DNA of 64,000 nt from Corynebacterium pseudopelargi (GTDB taxonomy: Bacteria > Actinomycetota > Actinomycetes > Mycobacteriales > Mycobacteriaceae). The notes under the pieces are model-generated. The model did no database searches, was not told the DNA's origin, and worked only from the letters and a program-made list of their open reading frames with translations. Within the stretch, counting starts at the first letter, position 1; each line of letters opens with the position of its first letter. This document shows positions 8,853 through 18,573 of the stretch, piece by piece. Location: assembly GCF_003814005.1 (NCBI RefSeq), contig NZ_CP033898.1:1240001-1304000 (forward strand). Reading direction: 5' to 3'. The translations under genes and the position numbers were made by a program.

Positions 8853-10283
8853 ATGGACATAGCCATTAGCATCGTTTCTCTCATCGGCTTTATTGCCCTT
8901 ACGGCAAGCACAGGCCTTTTCGTTGCGGTCGAGTTCGCACTGACCGGACTCGAACGTTCCACTATCGAACACGACCTGAAAACCAGGGGCGATCACCGCG
9001 CCAAGGCAGTGAAGCGAGATTTTCATAATCTCTCCTTCGTGCTCTCTGGCGCCCAATTGGGCATCACCCTGACCACCTTGGCCACCGGCTATCTGGCCGA
9101 GCCCATTTTGGCCAAGTTCTTTACTCCCCTACTAGATCTCATGGGCGTGCCAGAAGATGCCACCACCCCCATCGCCTTGGTGGTGGCACTGCTGGTAGCC
9201 ACCGGGCTTTCGATGGTCTTTGGCGAGCTGGTGCCCAAAAACGTCGCCATTACCAACCCTCTTGCCACCGCAAGAACCGTGGTAGGCCCGGTACACATCT
9301 TCAATACGGTGTTTAAGGGCTTTATTAACCTGCTCAACAAAGCCGCAAATGTTACGGTGCGCCGCATGGGCATTGAGCCTGCAGATGAACTGGCTAGCGC
9401 ACGTTCGGCTCAGGAGCTGACCGCGCTGGTGCGAAACTCTGCTGAAAGCGGCGATTTGGATGAAAATACCGCGCTGGTGCTCGACCGTTCCTTAAAATTC
9501 GGCGAGACCACCGCTGGTGAGCTGATGACTCCGCGTTCGACTGTTGATGCGCTTTCTGCAGAAGATACGGTGCAGGACCTCATCGCGCTTGCCATCGAAA
9601 CTGGCCACTCCCGCTTCCCGGTCATCCGCGGCGATTTGGACGACACGATCGGCGTGGTTACCTATAAAGACGCCTTCTCGGTGCCAGAGGCCCAACGCAG
9701 CGCGGTGACGATGCAGCAGTTGGCACGTCCGGTGCCGATCGTGCCGGAAAGCCTCGACGGCGATACTGTGCTCGACGAGGTGCGCAAGGCCGGCTCACAG
9801 GTGATCCTGGTGGCCGATGAGTACGGTGGCACCGCCGGGCTGATCACCATTGAAGACTGCGTAGAAGAGATCTTGGGCGAGGTCTACGACGAGCACGATG
9901 ATGCCGAAGCAGAGCGTGACTTCCAAAGATTCGGTTCCAACTGGCAGGTAGCTGGTTTGGTACGCCTTGATGAGTTGGCTGAAAAAGTTGGCTATATCGG
10001 CCCTGAAGGCCCCTATGAAACCCTTGGTGGTTTGGTCATGGCCACCTTGGGCAGGATTCCCAAGGTCGGCGATGAGCTGCTGTTGCCTGAAAGTGATAAC
10101 CCGATGATGGCGGAGTTTGAGTCCGGCATTAAGGGACGTTGGCTAGCTAAGGTCACGCTCATGGAAGATCGTCGCGTGGAAAGCGTGATTCTTTCCCCGA
10201 TGAGCGCTGAAGAAGCCGAGGCGATGCTTGCAGAACACGGGGTGGAGCCCACCCAACAACCACAGGGAGGATCCTCGCGATGA
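8853..10283 (+). CDS. CNNM/CBS/CorC-domain membrane protein (hemolysin-C family)
   Basis: 476 residues. Four hydrophobic helices form the N-terminal CNNM domain (residues 1-190, with GELVPKN), followed by a tandem CBS pair (about 215-340; VTYKDAF, EYGGTAGLITIEDCVEEILGE split across the two CBS units) and a C-terminal CorC_HlyC domain (350-440). Family members are Mg2+/Co2+ efflux or ion-homeostasis proteins of the cytoplasmic membrane. The gene begins 9 nt after the helicase stop and overlaps its paralog downstream by 4 nt, so the two are translationally coupled and may act as a heteromer. Confidence 0.88.
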   Translation: MDIAISIVSLIGFIALTASTGLFVAVEFALTGLERSTIEHDLKTRGDHRAKAVKRDFHNLSFVLSGAQLGITLTTLATGYLAEPILAKFFTPLLDLMGVPEDATTPIALVVALLVATGLSMVFGELVPKNVAITNPLATARTVVGPVHIFNTVFKGFINLLNKAANVTVRRMGIEPADELASARSAQELTALVRNSAESGDLDENTALVLDRSLKFGETTAGELMTPRSTVDALSAEDTVQDLIALAIETGHSRFPVIRGDLDDTIGVVTYKDAFSVPEAQRSAVTMQQLARPVPIVPESLDGDTVLDEVRKAGSQVILVADEYGGTAGLITIEDCVEEILGEVYDEHDDAEAERDFQRFGSNWQVAGLVRLDELAEKVGYIGPEGPYETLGGLVMATLGRIPKVGDELLLPESDNPMMAEFESGIKGRWLAKVTLMEDRRVESVILSPMSAEEAEAMLAEHGVEPTQQPQGGSSR

Positions 10284-11332
10284 GCTTGTTTGTCACCATT
10301 GCCATGATCCTGGCCCTCTTGCTGGCCAATGCCTACTTCGTGGCTGCGGAATTCGCGCTGATTTCTTCGCGCAGGGACCGCATTGAAAACCTCATTAGCC
10401 AAAACCGTCCGGGTGCGAAGCGGGTGCTCTACGCCATCGAGCACCTCTCGATCATGCTGGCTGCCTGCCAATTGGGCATCACCATCTGCTCATTGATCTT
10501 GGGTAAGGTTGCCGAACCTGCCATCGCTCACTTTGTTGAGGTGCCCTTCCATGCTTTGGGGCTACCTGATAATTTGCTGCACCCAGTTGCTTTTGTGATC
10601 GCCTTAGCGCTGATCACCTTCTTGCACATTTTGTTCGGCGAGATGGTGCCGAAGAATATCGCTCTGGCGGGCCCGGAAACCTTGGCGTTGTGGCTGACCC
10701 CCACCCTCTTGGTGTTCATGCACATCACCAGGCCGTTTATCGCCTTCTTCAACTGGGTGGCACGTTTAACACTCAAGGCTTTCGGTATCGAGCAAAAAGA
10801 TGAGCTCGATGCGGGTGTGGATCCCGAGCAGTTGGCCTCGATGATCTCTGAGTCGCGTTCGGAGGGCTTCTTGGATGCCCAGGAGCACTCGCGCCTATCC
10901 AAGGCGCTGCAGGTGGAAGATCGTCTTGTTACCGAGATCCTGATTCCTTTGGATCGCGTGCGCACGGTGAGCTTTGGTCGCCGCGGCCCGAGGTTGAAAG
11001 ACGTTGAAGATGCGGTGGCCGCAACCGGCTTTTCTCGCTTCCCCGTCACCGCCGCCGATGGCGCCTTCCTTGGGTATGTGCACATCAAGGACTTGCTGGA
11101 TCGCTTCGAAGAAGATGACCATGATGCGATTATCCACCGCTCGGAGATCCGTCCACTGACCATCATTCACGCCGGTGGCACGCTCGATGAGGCCTTGCAG
11201 CTCATGCACAAAAAGTCTGCCCACATGGCGCAGGTGCGCGATCGCGGCGAGCTGCTCGGTGTGATCACCCTTGAAGATCTGATCGAGGAATATTTGGGCA
11301 CCTTTGCCGATTGGACTCACGAACAGCGCTAA
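10280..11332 (+). CDS. Second CNNM/CBS membrane protein
   Basis: 350 residues, paralog of the upstream gene. The CNNM domain (GEMVPKN at about residue 120) and a CBS pair (VHIKDLLDRF, GVITLEDLIEEYLG) are present, but the CorC_HlyC domain is absent, so it is about 125 residues shorter. It overlaps the preceding stop (ATGA) and has GGGAGG upstream. Such tandem long/short CNNM pairs are typical of corynebacteria and mycobacteria. Ion specificity is not readable. Confidence 0.87.
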   Translation: MSLFVTIAMILALLLANAYFVAAEFALISSRRDRIENLISQNRPGAKRVLYAIEHLSIMLAACQLGITICSLILGKVAEPAIAHFVEVPFHALGLPDNLLHPVAFVIALALITFLHILFGEMVPKNIALAGPETLALWLTPTLLVFMHITRPFIAFFNWVARLTLKAFGIEQKDELDAGVDPEQLASMISESRSEGFLDAQEHSRLSKALQVEDRLVTEILIPLDRVRTVSFGRRGPRLKDVEDAVAATGFSRFPVTAADGAFLGYVHIKDLLDRFEEDDHDAIIHRSEIRPLTIIHAGGTLDEALQLMHKKSAHMAQVRDRGELLGVITLEDLIEEYLGTFADWTHEQR

Positions 11333-11400
11333 AGATCCCACACCTTTTCCCGAAGAGCCTTTAAGCTGGGTTTGAGAAATCGCGGGATAAGGAACACATC

Positions 11401-12741
11401 GTGGGACAACATTCTTCTGGTAAGCCCAACTATCGCCTCTCTCAGGGGTTGCTCATCACTGTGCTGGCGGTGATCCTCGTGATCGCCGCCGTGCTGCTTT
11501 GGTCTAATCAGCGCATCCGCTCCGATGAAGAGCACCGAGCCCAAGAGTGCATTGAAGGTGAGCTGGTGGTTCCGGTGGCCACCCACGGCATGATTGATGC
11601 CGAAGATTTGGTGCAGCGCTTTGCGCAAGCCAACCTCCAAACCCAGGATTTCTGCCTCACCCCGCAGCTTGTCGACGACCCCGCCCAAGCATCACTGCTG
11701 TTAAGCGCCGAAACTGATCAGACCATCCAAGACGTGCTTGCCCGTGCTGAGCGCAATGCAGCGAGCAAACAGTGGCCCATCATTGCCACGCTCCCTGTCG
11801 GCATTGCCGATCAAAGCGGCCAGGCATGGGATGCGCAGATGAATTTGCGCTACCCCACCTCACCCGATGCCGTGGCTTCTGCGATATTGGCTGAGCAGAA
11901 GTTTGGCGATTTCGACGCCACCTATGCGGCCTTGGAACAAGATCGTGGCCTCGATATTGGGCAGGCCAGCGAACAGGATCTCCCCTATGCTGCATCACAG
12001 GGTTTTGCCGCTCCTGGCTGGCAGTTCCAGGCTGCAGAGGGCATTGAGATGCCGGTTCGCGCTGTGGTGCTCACTGCCAATGATCAAGTAAGCGAACAAG
12101 CACAGCGTGGTGCCGATGCACTGGTTCAGGAATTTCAGCTCGATCAAGCTAAACAGCTTGACCCCACCGTGGTAGAAGTGCTCAATGCCTTCGGCTCACC
12201 CTTGCAAACCACGCAGCGAAGCCAAGACACGCTCTTTGTCCTCGATACCTCTGATGCAAGCGCCCCCTGGGCTACGCAGGCACGCAACGCGATCTCCGAT
12301 GCCGTGCAGGCACTGGGCACCGAACACGATGCCGCGTTAATGAATTACTCCTCGCCGCTTAACCCAGGTGTGCTCAAAGGATGGCGTTCGAATGTGCTGT
12401 TTGACCAGGACCTATCGATCTCTCAGGCGGTGCAGGCCTTAGGTGTTGGCGGTGTGCCTCAAACCCACGAAGCACTCCTTGCCGCACTCGATATTGCTCA
12501 AGCCCATGGACAACCCACCACGGTGGTGCTGCTCAGCACCGGCAGTGTGGATGATGCCGCCGTTAATGAGGCACTCGCGCGTGCGGCTGAGCAACAGATT
12601 CATGTTCACTTGATCCAGTTGGGTAACGCCGAGGATGCGGAGCTTGCCAGCGCCATCGAGGGCAATGGCGGTAGCGTGAGCCGGGTTGAAGATCCGGCCG
12701 AGCTGGACATGGCCGTCCATCGAGCCGTGGGGTTAAGTTAA
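11401..12741 (+). CDS. Membrane-anchored protein with substrate-binding-like and VWA domains
   Basis: 446 residues from a GTG at 11401 with TAAGGAA upstream. One membrane helix (LLITVLAVILVIAAVLLW, residues 17-34) anchors an extracytoplasmic part. Residues 45-250 resemble an extracellular solute-binding fold; residues 275-440 form a von Willebrand A domain (FVLDTSDASAPW at the metal site, VVLLSTGSVDD later). The canonical DxSxS metal motif is imperfect (DTSDA). No known reaction; VWA proteins bind other proteins through a metal ion. It is closed by the bidirectional terminator at 12760. Confidence 0.7.
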   Translation: MGQHSSGKPNYRLSQGLLITVLAVILVIAAVLLWSNQRIRSDEEHRAQECIEGELVVPVATHGMIDAEDLVQRFAQANLQTQDFCLTPQLVDDPAQASLLLSAETDQTIQDVLARAERNAASKQWPIIATLPVGIADQSGQAWDAQMNLRYPTSPDAVASAILAEQKFGDFDATYAALEQDRGLDIGQASEQDLPYAASQGFAAPGWQFQAAEGIEMPVRAVVLTANDQVSEQAQRGADALVQEFQLDQAKQLDPTVVEVLNAFGSPLQTTQRSQDTLFVLDTSDASAPWATQARNAISDAVQALGTEHDAALMNYSSPLNPGVLKGWRSNVLFDQDLSISQAVQALGVGGVPQTHEALLAALDIAQAHGQPTTVVLLSTGSVDDAAVNEALARAAEQQIHVHLIQLGNAEDAELASAIEGNGGSVSRVEDPAELDMAVHRAVGLS

Positions 12742-12759
12742 GCGCTTTGTGGCATGAGA

Positions 12760-12792
12760 AAAGCCCGAGCAGCCGGTGGCTGTTCGGGCTTT
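12760..12792. terminator. Bidirectional intrinsic terminator
   Basis: A 15-bp stem with one G-U pair on the plus strand (arms 12760-12774 and 12778-12792), a 3-nt loop, CCTTTT after it on the plus strand and TTTTCTC on the minus strand. It separates the VWA gene from convergent glpK. Confidence 0.85.
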
Positions 12793-12809
12793 CCTTTTAG
12801 GGTTGCAGC

Positions 12810-14345
12810 TTACTTCTTTTCGCTTACTTCCCAGTCGTAGGTGCGCTCAACGGCGCGGTTCCACTCGCTGTAGAGTGCGTCGACTTCTTCTGCATCCATC
12901 TTGGGCTTCCATACCTTCGCAGCGTCGGTTTGCTGCTGCAGGGCCTGGAGGTTCTCCCAGAAGCCAACAGAGAGGCCGGCTGCGTAGGCAGCACCGGTGG
13001 CGGTGGTTTCGATGTTCTTCGGGCGCTGCACATTGGTGCCAAGCACATCAGCCTGGAACTGCATGAGCAGCTCGTTCATGGTCATGCCACCATCTACGCG
13101 CAGATCGGTGAGCTCCACGCCGGAGTCTGCGACCATGGCGTCGACAAGCTCCCTGGTCTGGTACGCCGTGGCTTCCAGCACAGCACGGGCGATGTGCTTG
13201 CGGTTGACAAATCGGGTAAGACCAACGATCACGCCGCGGGCATCGGGACGCCAGCGCGGTGCGAACAGCCCGGAGAACGCGGGCACGATGTACACGCCGC
13301 CGTTATCTTCAACCTCGCGGGCGAGGTTTTCAATCGAAGGTGCGTTGGGGATGAGCTGGAGGTTATCGCGCAGCCACTGAACCAGCGCACCGCCCATAGC
13401 CACCGAACCCTCGAGGGCGTAGACGGGCTTTTCGTTTTCGAGCTGGTAGCACACGGTGGTGATCAAGCCGTGCTCAGACCACTTCGGCTTCTTGCCGGTG
13501 TTCAGCAAGAGGAAGAGGCCGGTGCCGTAGGTGTTCTTTGCATCGCCTGCGCGGAAGCAGCCCTGGCCAAACATGGCGGCTTGCTGGTCGCCCAAGATGG
13601 CGCGAATCGGCACGCCTGCAAGGGTGCCACGCTCGCGTACATGGCGGTAATCGCCAACAGAGGGGCGGATTTCCGGCAGCATGGACATGGGGATGTCCAT
13701 GGCCTTGCACAGTTCCTCGTCCCACTGAAGGGTTTCGAGGTCCATGAGCAGGGTGCGAGAAGCGTTGGTCACGTCGGTGGCGTGGACGGCTGCTTCGCCC
13801 TCATCGCCTTCTGCGCCGCCGGTGAGGTTCCACAGCAGCCAGGTGTCGATGGTGCCGAAGAGGAGGTCGCCTGCCTCGGCGCGCTCGCGTGCGCCTTCAA
13901 CATTGTCGAGGATCCACTTGACCTTCGGGCCTGCCGGGTAGGAGTTGATGCGCATACCCGTCTTCTTGCGCCAACGGTCGGGGCCTTCTTCGCCTGCGAG
14001 TTCTTCGCAGATCTCGTTGGTGCGGGTATCTTGCCACACGATCGCGTTGTACACCGGCTCACCAGTGTTCTTGTCCCACACGACGGTGGTTTCGCGCTGG
14101 TTGGTAATACCGACGGCGAGGATGTCCTCGCGTGCAACATCGCTTTCGGCCAGGGCGCGGCCTACTGCGCGGCGGGTGTTGTCCCAGATCTCCATCGGAT
14201 CGTGCTCAACCCAGCCCTTTCGGGGATAGTGCTGCTCGTGCTCATACTGGCCCACGGCAACTTGGTTGGCCTCGTGGTCGAAGATGATGCAACGGGTGGA
14301 GGTGGTGCCTTGGTCAATGGCTGCCACGTACTTGGTGTTACCCAT
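12810..14345 (-). CDS. glpK: Glycerol kinase
   Basis: 511 residues. The N-terminus [16 protein letters not shown] is the FGGY ATP-binding phosphate-1 motif; [10 protein letters not shown] and the family signature region around GPDRW and [16 protein letters not shown] follow. It phosphorylates glycerol to sn-glycerol 3-phosphate in the cytosol, coupled to entry through GlpF. It is the last gene of a glpD-glpF-glpK run on the minus strand, 39 nt after glpF, with an AAGGAAG ribosome site. Confidence 0.97.
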   Translation of the reverse strand: MGNTKYVAAIDQGTTSTRCIIFDHEANQVAVGQYEHEQHYPRKGWVEHDPMEIWDNTRRAVGRALAESDVAREDILAVGITNQRETTVVWDKNTGEPVYNAIVWQDTRTNEICEELAGEEGPDRWRKKTGMRINSYPAGPKVKWILDNVEGARERAEAGDLLFGTIDTWLLWNLTGGAEGDEGEAAVHATDVTNASRTLLMDLETLQWDEELCKAMDIPMSMLPEIRPSVGDYRHVRERGTLAGVPIRAILGDQQAAMFGQGCFRAGDAKNTYGTGLFLLLNTGKKPKWSEHGLITTVCYQLENEKPVYALEGSVAMGGALVQWLRDNLQLIPNAPSIENLAREVEDNGGVYIVPAFSGLFAPRWRPDARGVIVGLTRFVNRKHIARAVLEATAYQTRELVDAMVADSGVELTDLRVDGGMTMNELLMQFQADVLGTNVQRPKNIETTATGAAYAAGLSVGFWENLQALQQQTDAAKVWKPKMDAEEVDALYSEWNRAVERTYDWEVSEKK

Positions 14346-14384
14346 AGATTTGCTTCCTTTTCTCTAGATACCGTGCGTTATTGC

Positions 14385-15131
14385 TTATACCAGCGCATTT
14401 GCAAGCACGCCGGTGAACACTGCTGCAAGCATGGGCGCCACGATCGGAACCCAGGCGTAGCCCCAGTTTGCACTACCTTTGTCCTTGATGGGCAGGGCCA
14501 AAGCGTAGGCAAGGCGCGGACCGAAGTCGCGGGCGGGGTTGATGGCGTAGCCGGTGGGCGAACCAAGCGACATACCAATGCCGACCACCACGAAGGCCAC
14601 TGCGAAGTACTTCAGGCTGCTGATCTCGCCGTTGGCTGGTGCGAAGGCGATCCAGGCCAGAAGGACGAAGGTGCCGATGAACTCGGTCACGGCGTTCCAG
14701 CCGTTCTTCGGGTGTGCAGGGCCGGTGAAGAAGATGCCACCCGTGGTTTGGTTGGCGTGGGTGATATTGCCTTCTTCGTCGTAGTTGTTGGCATCGAAGA
14801 GCTGCTTAAACGCTGCCCAGGTGAGCACGGCACCACAGAAAGCGCCGAGGATCTGGCCGAGGAAGTACCAGGGAACGAGATCCCAGCCCACTCCGCCTCT
14901 TAAGGCAACCATCAAGGTCACCGCGGGGTTGAGGTGTCCGCCGGAAACATCAGCGACGGAGGCACCAACGAACACACCCATGCCCCAACCAAAGGCGATG
15001 AGTAACCAGCCGGTGTTGCGTCCACCGGAGGTGCGCAGGGCGTTGAGGGCGCATACACCATTGCCGAGCAATAGCAGCAGCATGGTGCCGAGGAATTCCC
15101 AGCCAAACGCCTGTGCAGCAGTAATTTCCAT
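14385..15131 (-). CDS. glpF: Glycerol facilitator (aquaglyceroporin)
   Basis: 248 residues, six membrane helices and two half-helices carrying the NPA motifs (GGHLNPAVT near residue 67, YAINPARDFG near residue 200). The Asp after the second NPAR (RD) and overall length fit the glycerol-conducting branch of MIP channels. The start overlaps the glpD stop by one base (TAATG), so translation is coupled. The channel lets glycerol cross the cytoplasmic membrane by diffusion, where GlpK traps it. Confidence 0.94.
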   Translation of the reverse strand: MEITAAQAFGWEFLGTMLLLLLGNGVCALNALRTSGGRNTGWLLIAFGWGMGVFVGASVADVSGGHLNPAVTLMVALRGGVGWDLVPWYFLGQILGAFCGAVLTWAAFKQLFDANNYDEEGNITHANQTTGGIFFTGPAHPKNGWNAVTEFIGTFVLLAWIAFAPANGEISSLKYFAVAFVVVGIGMSLGSPTGYAINPARDFGPRLAYALALPIKDKGSANWGYAWVPIVAPMLAAVFTGVLANALV

Positions 15132-16855
15132 TAGAGATCGATTCCCTTCTCGATATTGGAGCGGGTGTCGCCAACGGCGACCATGAGGTCATTTGCGGCT
15201 TCGTCGGTAAGTTGACGTTCAGCCTCAAGCTCGGCCTCAACACGCTGGACGAAGGTGTTGAGTTCTGCCTCGCGGGTTTCTTCGTCCCAACCCAGCAGCG
15301 GAGCGATGAACTCGGCAACTGCCGGTGCAGCCTTGGTGCCGCGATCGTCGTACTCCATGGCCACGCGCAGACGGCGGTTCAAGACGTCTTCGAGGTGCAG
15401 GGCACCCTCGTGGGTAACGGCGTAGCGAACCTCGGCCCAGATGTAGCCTTCTGCACCCTCGATGGGTTGCAGCAGTGCTGCATCTTCCTTGGCGGGGGCA
15501 AGCACCTCGGAGTAGAGGGATCCATAGCGGCCGAGCAGGTGCTCGATGGTCTTTGCCGGCAGATCATTGCGGCGTGCAATGGCAGAAACTTGGTTTGCCA
15601 GAGCATGGTAGCCATCGGCGCCCAAGATCGGGGTCTGGTCGGTGATGGAATCCGGAACCTGCTTTGGCACGTCCTTGATGGCCAGATCCACGGCGTCCTT
15701 GCCGATCACGCGGTAGGTGGTGTACTTGCCACCGGCAACAGAGACCAGGCCAGGGCAAACATGTGCCACGGCGTGGTTGCGCGAGAGGTTGGAGGTGGAA
15801 TCGGAGCTGCCCTCGAGCAGCGGACGCAGACCGGAGTACACGCCCACGATGTCGCTGTGGGTGATCTGGTGCTTTACGCGACGGTTGAGCTGGTCCAGGA
15901 TGTAGTCGATATCGGCACGCGTAGGTGCTGGGTCCGGGCGACCGAGCTTGTAGTCGGTATCGGTGGTACCCACGATCCAGTACTCGCCCCAAGGAATAAC
16001 GAAGAGCACGGACTTCTCGGTAACGAAGCACAGGGCTGCATCGCACTTCAGGCGATCCTTCGGGATCACGATGTGTACGCCCTTGGAGGCGTGCACGGAG
16101 AACTTGCCCTTAGCGCCTGCGAGCTTTTCAATCTCGTTGTTCCATACGCCGGTGGCGTTGATGAATACCGAGCCGCGCACCTGGGTTTCGGCACCGGTTT
16201 CGGTGTCGCGCACCACGGCTGCGACAACGCGGCTGCCGTCTTTTTCAAAGCCCACAACCTGGGTGGAGGTGCGGATATCTGCGCCATATTCTGCGGCGGT
16301 GCGCAGCACTGTCATGGTGTGGCGTGCGTCGTCGACAAGCGTGTCGTAGTAGCGAACACCGCCGACTACGGCGTCGTCGTTGAGACCCGGAGCCATCTTG
16401 AGCACGCCCTTGCGGGAGTAGTGCTTTTGCATGGGCACGCTCTTTGCACCGCCCATGAGGTCATAGAGGGTGAAGCCGCCGAACATCATCACGCGCTCCC
16501 AGATGCGGTGGGTGAGCGGGAAGATGAACTTCAGGGGCTTGACCAGGTGCGGTGCCAGGGTGGACATGTTGAGTTCGCGCTCGCGCAGGGATTCTGCCAC
16601 GAGGCGGAAATCGAGCATGGCCAGGTAGCGCAGGCCACCGTGGAACATCTTGGAAGAACGTGATGAAGTACCTGCGGCGAAGTCGCGGGTTTCAATCACT
16701 GCGACGCTGAGGCCACGGGTAGCTGCATCCAGCGCGGCACCTGCACCAACGGAGCCGCCGCCGATAATGACAACGTCATAGTGCTTGTGCTCGAAGTTGT
16801 CCCACACCTTCTCGAAGTACTCGGGATTGAGTGGGTGCTTGGTCGTGGACGCCAT
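15131..16855 (-). CDS. glpD: FAD-dependent glycerol-3-phosphate dehydrogenase
   Basis: 574 residues. FAD-binding motif DVVIIGGGSVGAGAALDAA near residue 28, followed by the family segment GTSSRSSKMFHGGLRYL and, near the C-terminal third, ARNDLPA and a KYTTYR motif (GGKYTTYRVIGKDAVD). It oxidises glycerol 3-phosphate to dihydroxyacetone phosphate and passes electrons to menaquinone at the membrane. It is the first gene of the glp run. The start at 16855 has GAAAGG upstream. A 21-bp palindrome about 100 nt upstream is a candidate operator. Confidence 0.96.
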   Translation of the reverse strand: MASTTKHPLNPEYFEKVWDNFEHKHYDVVIIGGGSVGAGAALDAATRGLSVAVIETRDFAAGTSSRSSKMFHGGLRYLAMLDFRLVAESLRERELNMSTLAPHLVKPLKFIFPLTHRIWERVMMFGGFTLYDLMGGAKSVPMQKHYSRKGVLKMAPGLNDDAVVGGVRYYDTLVDDARHTMTVLRTAAEYGADIRTSTQVVGFEKDGSRVVAAVVRDTETGAETQVRGSVFINATGVWNNEIEKLAGAKGKFSVHASKGVHIVIPKDRLKCDAALCFVTEKSVLFVIPWGEYWIVGTTDTDYKLGRPDPAPTRADIDYILDQLNRRVKHQITHSDIVGVYSGLRPLLEGSSDSTSNLSRNHAVAHVCPGLVSVAGGKYTTYRVIGKDAVDLAIKDVPKQVPDSITDQTPILGADGYHALANQVSAIARRNDLPAKTIEHLLGRYGSLYSEVLAPAKEDAALLQPIEGAEGYIWAEVRYAVTHEGALHLEDVLNRRLRVAMEYDDRGTKAAPAVAEFIAPLLGWDEETREAELNTFVQRVEAELEAERQLTDEAANDLMVAVGDTRSNIEKGIDL

Positions 16856-16954
16856 GAGGAGACCTTTCTCCGCCTGAAGTTCTTTCCCTTAAGGGCTTGA
16901 ACTTTTCGACGGTTCCTACGGGTTGGGTTCGGTGGCGCGAACACCACCTACTAA

Positions 16955-16975
16955 CTGTTGTGTAGCACACAACAG
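16955..16975 (-). promoter_or_regulatory. Candidate operator upstream of glpDFK
   Basis: Two perfect 9-nt arms, CTGTTGTGT (16955-16963) and ACACAACAG (16967-16975), around a 3-nt centre. It lies 100 nt upstream of the glpD start. On the minus strand TACACA inside the palindrome could serve as a poor -10, so a bound dimer would block it. The regulator is not identified in this window; the half-site does not match the GlxR consensus spacing. Confidence 0.5.
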
Positions 16976-17188
16976 CGGTGAATGTTTTACCTAGCCAACA
17001 CTAGCGAATCTTTACAGATTTTTCTGTCATGTCACGCTTGGCTTACAAAAACCACGAAAACTAAAAGGATATAAGGCGTGGTGAGGCGCTTTTCCTTTTC
17101 TTCACAAGATTTACACTGTGACTTCTTTAACAAGATGAAATTGTTTGCGCTGCCCGAAACTACCCCCGCAGTTACCCCCAAAAGCAGC
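16976..17188. other. Intergenic stretch upstream of glpD, no gene seen
   Basis: AT-richer than its surroundings. It includes a short inverted repeat ACAGA/TCTGT near 17016-17029 but no ORF with a ribosome site and no RNA gene I can recognise. Together with the operator it forms the 388-bp non-coding gap between glpD and the merR gene. Confidence 0.5.
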
Positions 17189-17222
17189 AACCCCCAACTA
17201 CCCAAGGTGGTAGCTGAGGGTT
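17189..17222 (-). terminator. Putative terminator of the merR gene
   Basis: A 14-bp stem with two wobble or mismatched pairs (17189-17202 with 17209-17222) and a 6-nt loop, 22 nt after the stop of the MerR gene. The minus-strand tail is only weakly T-rich; the plus-strand side has TTTTATT. Confidence 0.45.
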
Positions 17223-17243
17223 TTATTGCCGAATAAGAAGCGT

Positions 17244-17792
17244 CTAGGAAGAACGGCGCATCCTGCGTGCAGCCAGTTCATCTACGCCGATCACATTGTC
17301 CTCATCGTGTTGATCAATGCGCTCGGAGGGGAAGGAATCAATGGTGCCGGTCAGTTCCTTCATAATGCCAGGCAGTGCAATGCCGAACACGCCCTGTCCC
17401 CCGCCGAGGAGGTCGATCACTTCTTCATTGGATCGGCACTCATACACCGTCACGCCATCGGATACGAGGGTGATTTCTGCCAGATCATCCACGCCATGAT
17501 CACGCAGCTTCTCTACAGCAAGACGGATATTCTGCAGGGAGATGCCGGTATCGAGCAGGCGCTTCACAATCTTGAGCACCAGGATGTCTCTAAAGGAGTA
17601 CAAGCGCTGAGAACCGGAGCCGCGGGCGTTGCGAATACTCGGCTGCACCAGATCGGTGCGCGCCCAATAATCCAATTGGCGGTACGTAATGCCGGCAACC
17701 TGGCAAGCAATCGGCACGCGATAGCCAACCTCTTGGTCTGGCCCCATATCAAACAGTGCTCCCTGCACTGCCTTATGTTGGTTCTCGCTCAC
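17244..17792 (-). CDS. MerR-family transcriptional regulator
   Basis: 182 residues from a GTG at 17792 preceded by AAGGAG at a 5-nt spacing; upstream in-frame codons have no ribosome site. The winged HTH is recognisable (YRVPIACQVAGITYRQLDYWARTDLV, split here as helix 1 and 2 of the MerR fold, then SQRLYSFRDILVLK). No metal-binding cysteines follow; the C-terminal half (FGIALPGIMKELTG) is of the type seen in the mycobacterial Rv1828/SigH-regulated MerR homologs. It is the last gene of the secA2-odhI-ftsR-nuclease-merR cluster known from C. glutamicum. Its role here is unknown. Confidence 0.88.
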   Translation of the reverse strand: MSENQHKAVQGALFDMGPDQEVGYRVPIACQVAGITYRQLDYWARTDLVQPSIRNARGSGSQRLYSFRDILVLKIVKRLLDTGISLQNIRLAVEKLRDHGVDDLAEITLVSDGVTVYECRSNEEVIDLLGGGQGVFGIALPGIMKELTGTIDSFPSERIDQHDEDNVIGVDELAARRMRRSS

Positions 17793-17949
17793 GTTTACTC
17801 CTTGCATTACCGGGCGCATCGAAAAAGGTGCGTACTTCAATGATTTTCTCTTATCGAACCCTAGGGCACAACAGCAGCACCAAAGGCGCGACACGCCGTA
17901 ACTTAAACCTCAACTTGAAGCTTAGACATACTCCTGCCCCATTGTCACC

Positions 17950-18558
17950 TTATTTACCGTCAGTCACACCCGTATCTTGTGCATCATCGTCGGGAGTATC
18001 GTCTTGATCTTCCTCGGCAAAAAGATCAGATTCCTTTAACCCCATCTGCTCCATAAACGCAGCGAAGTCTGCATCGGCCTGATCATCACCGGAGGCAGAG
18101 ACATGCTCTGCTTCGAGATCTTCCGGCGGCTCAATACCGAAATACTCTAAAAACTCCTGCGGCGGAACCTTCACCGATGCATCAACTAACACCTGTTCAT
18201 GCACTTCCACCGGGGTAGTCGCGGCCTGGGCAAGCAACAAGAGCTGGGAGGGCTTGCAATCAATCTGCACGCCTTCGCCCAACACGATTGAGCAGTGATA
18301 CACGCCCTGATAGACGCTATCGATGCGCAAGGCCTCAATCTTGGCGCCCGTTTTATCCAAGGCCTCTAAGAGCACATCGGTGCTGCTGGGACGGCGCGCA
18401 TAGCCTTCATCGGCGCCATCGCTTAAAGCCTCACTTGCGTCATCGGGCAACCACAGCGCTAAGACGCGCTGATGGGAGGTATCAAATAGCAGGGTGCAGG
18501 GCGCAAGCTCCGGAGATACCGTAGCCACGCCAATAAAACTGACCTCTTGATAGGTCAT
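17950..18558 (-). CDS. Bifunctional nuclease (BFN/DUF151) family protein
   Basis: 202 residues. The DUF151 core runs from residue 5 to about 140 (SHQRVLALWLPDDAS, ALRIDSVYQGVYHCSI, DCKPSQLLLLAQ). The C-terminal 60 residues are a Glu/Asp-rich acidic tail, a common extension in corynebacterial members. DUF151 proteins have been described with nuclease activity on DNA and RNA, but function in this group is unsettled. It follows ftsR by 15 nt and its ribosome site is AAGGGA. A 157-bp gap separates it from the merR gene. Confidence 0.83.
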   Translation of the reverse strand: MTYQEVSFIGVATVSPELAPCTLLFDTSHQRVLALWLPDDASEALSDGADEGYARRPSSTDVLLEALDKTGAKIEALRIDSVYQGVYHCSIVLGEGVQIDCKPSQLLLLAQAATTPVEVHEQVLVDASVKVPPQEFLEYFGIEPPEDLEAEHVSASGDDQADADFAAFMEQMGLKESDLFAEEDQDDTPDDDAQDTGVTDGK

Positions 18559-18573
18559 AGATTCCCTTCGATA

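Noticed and set aside
12930..14903. 657-codon plus-strand ORF opposite glpK and glpF
   Set aside because: It is the antisense shadow of highly biased glp codons; glpK and glpF are unambiguous on the minus strand.
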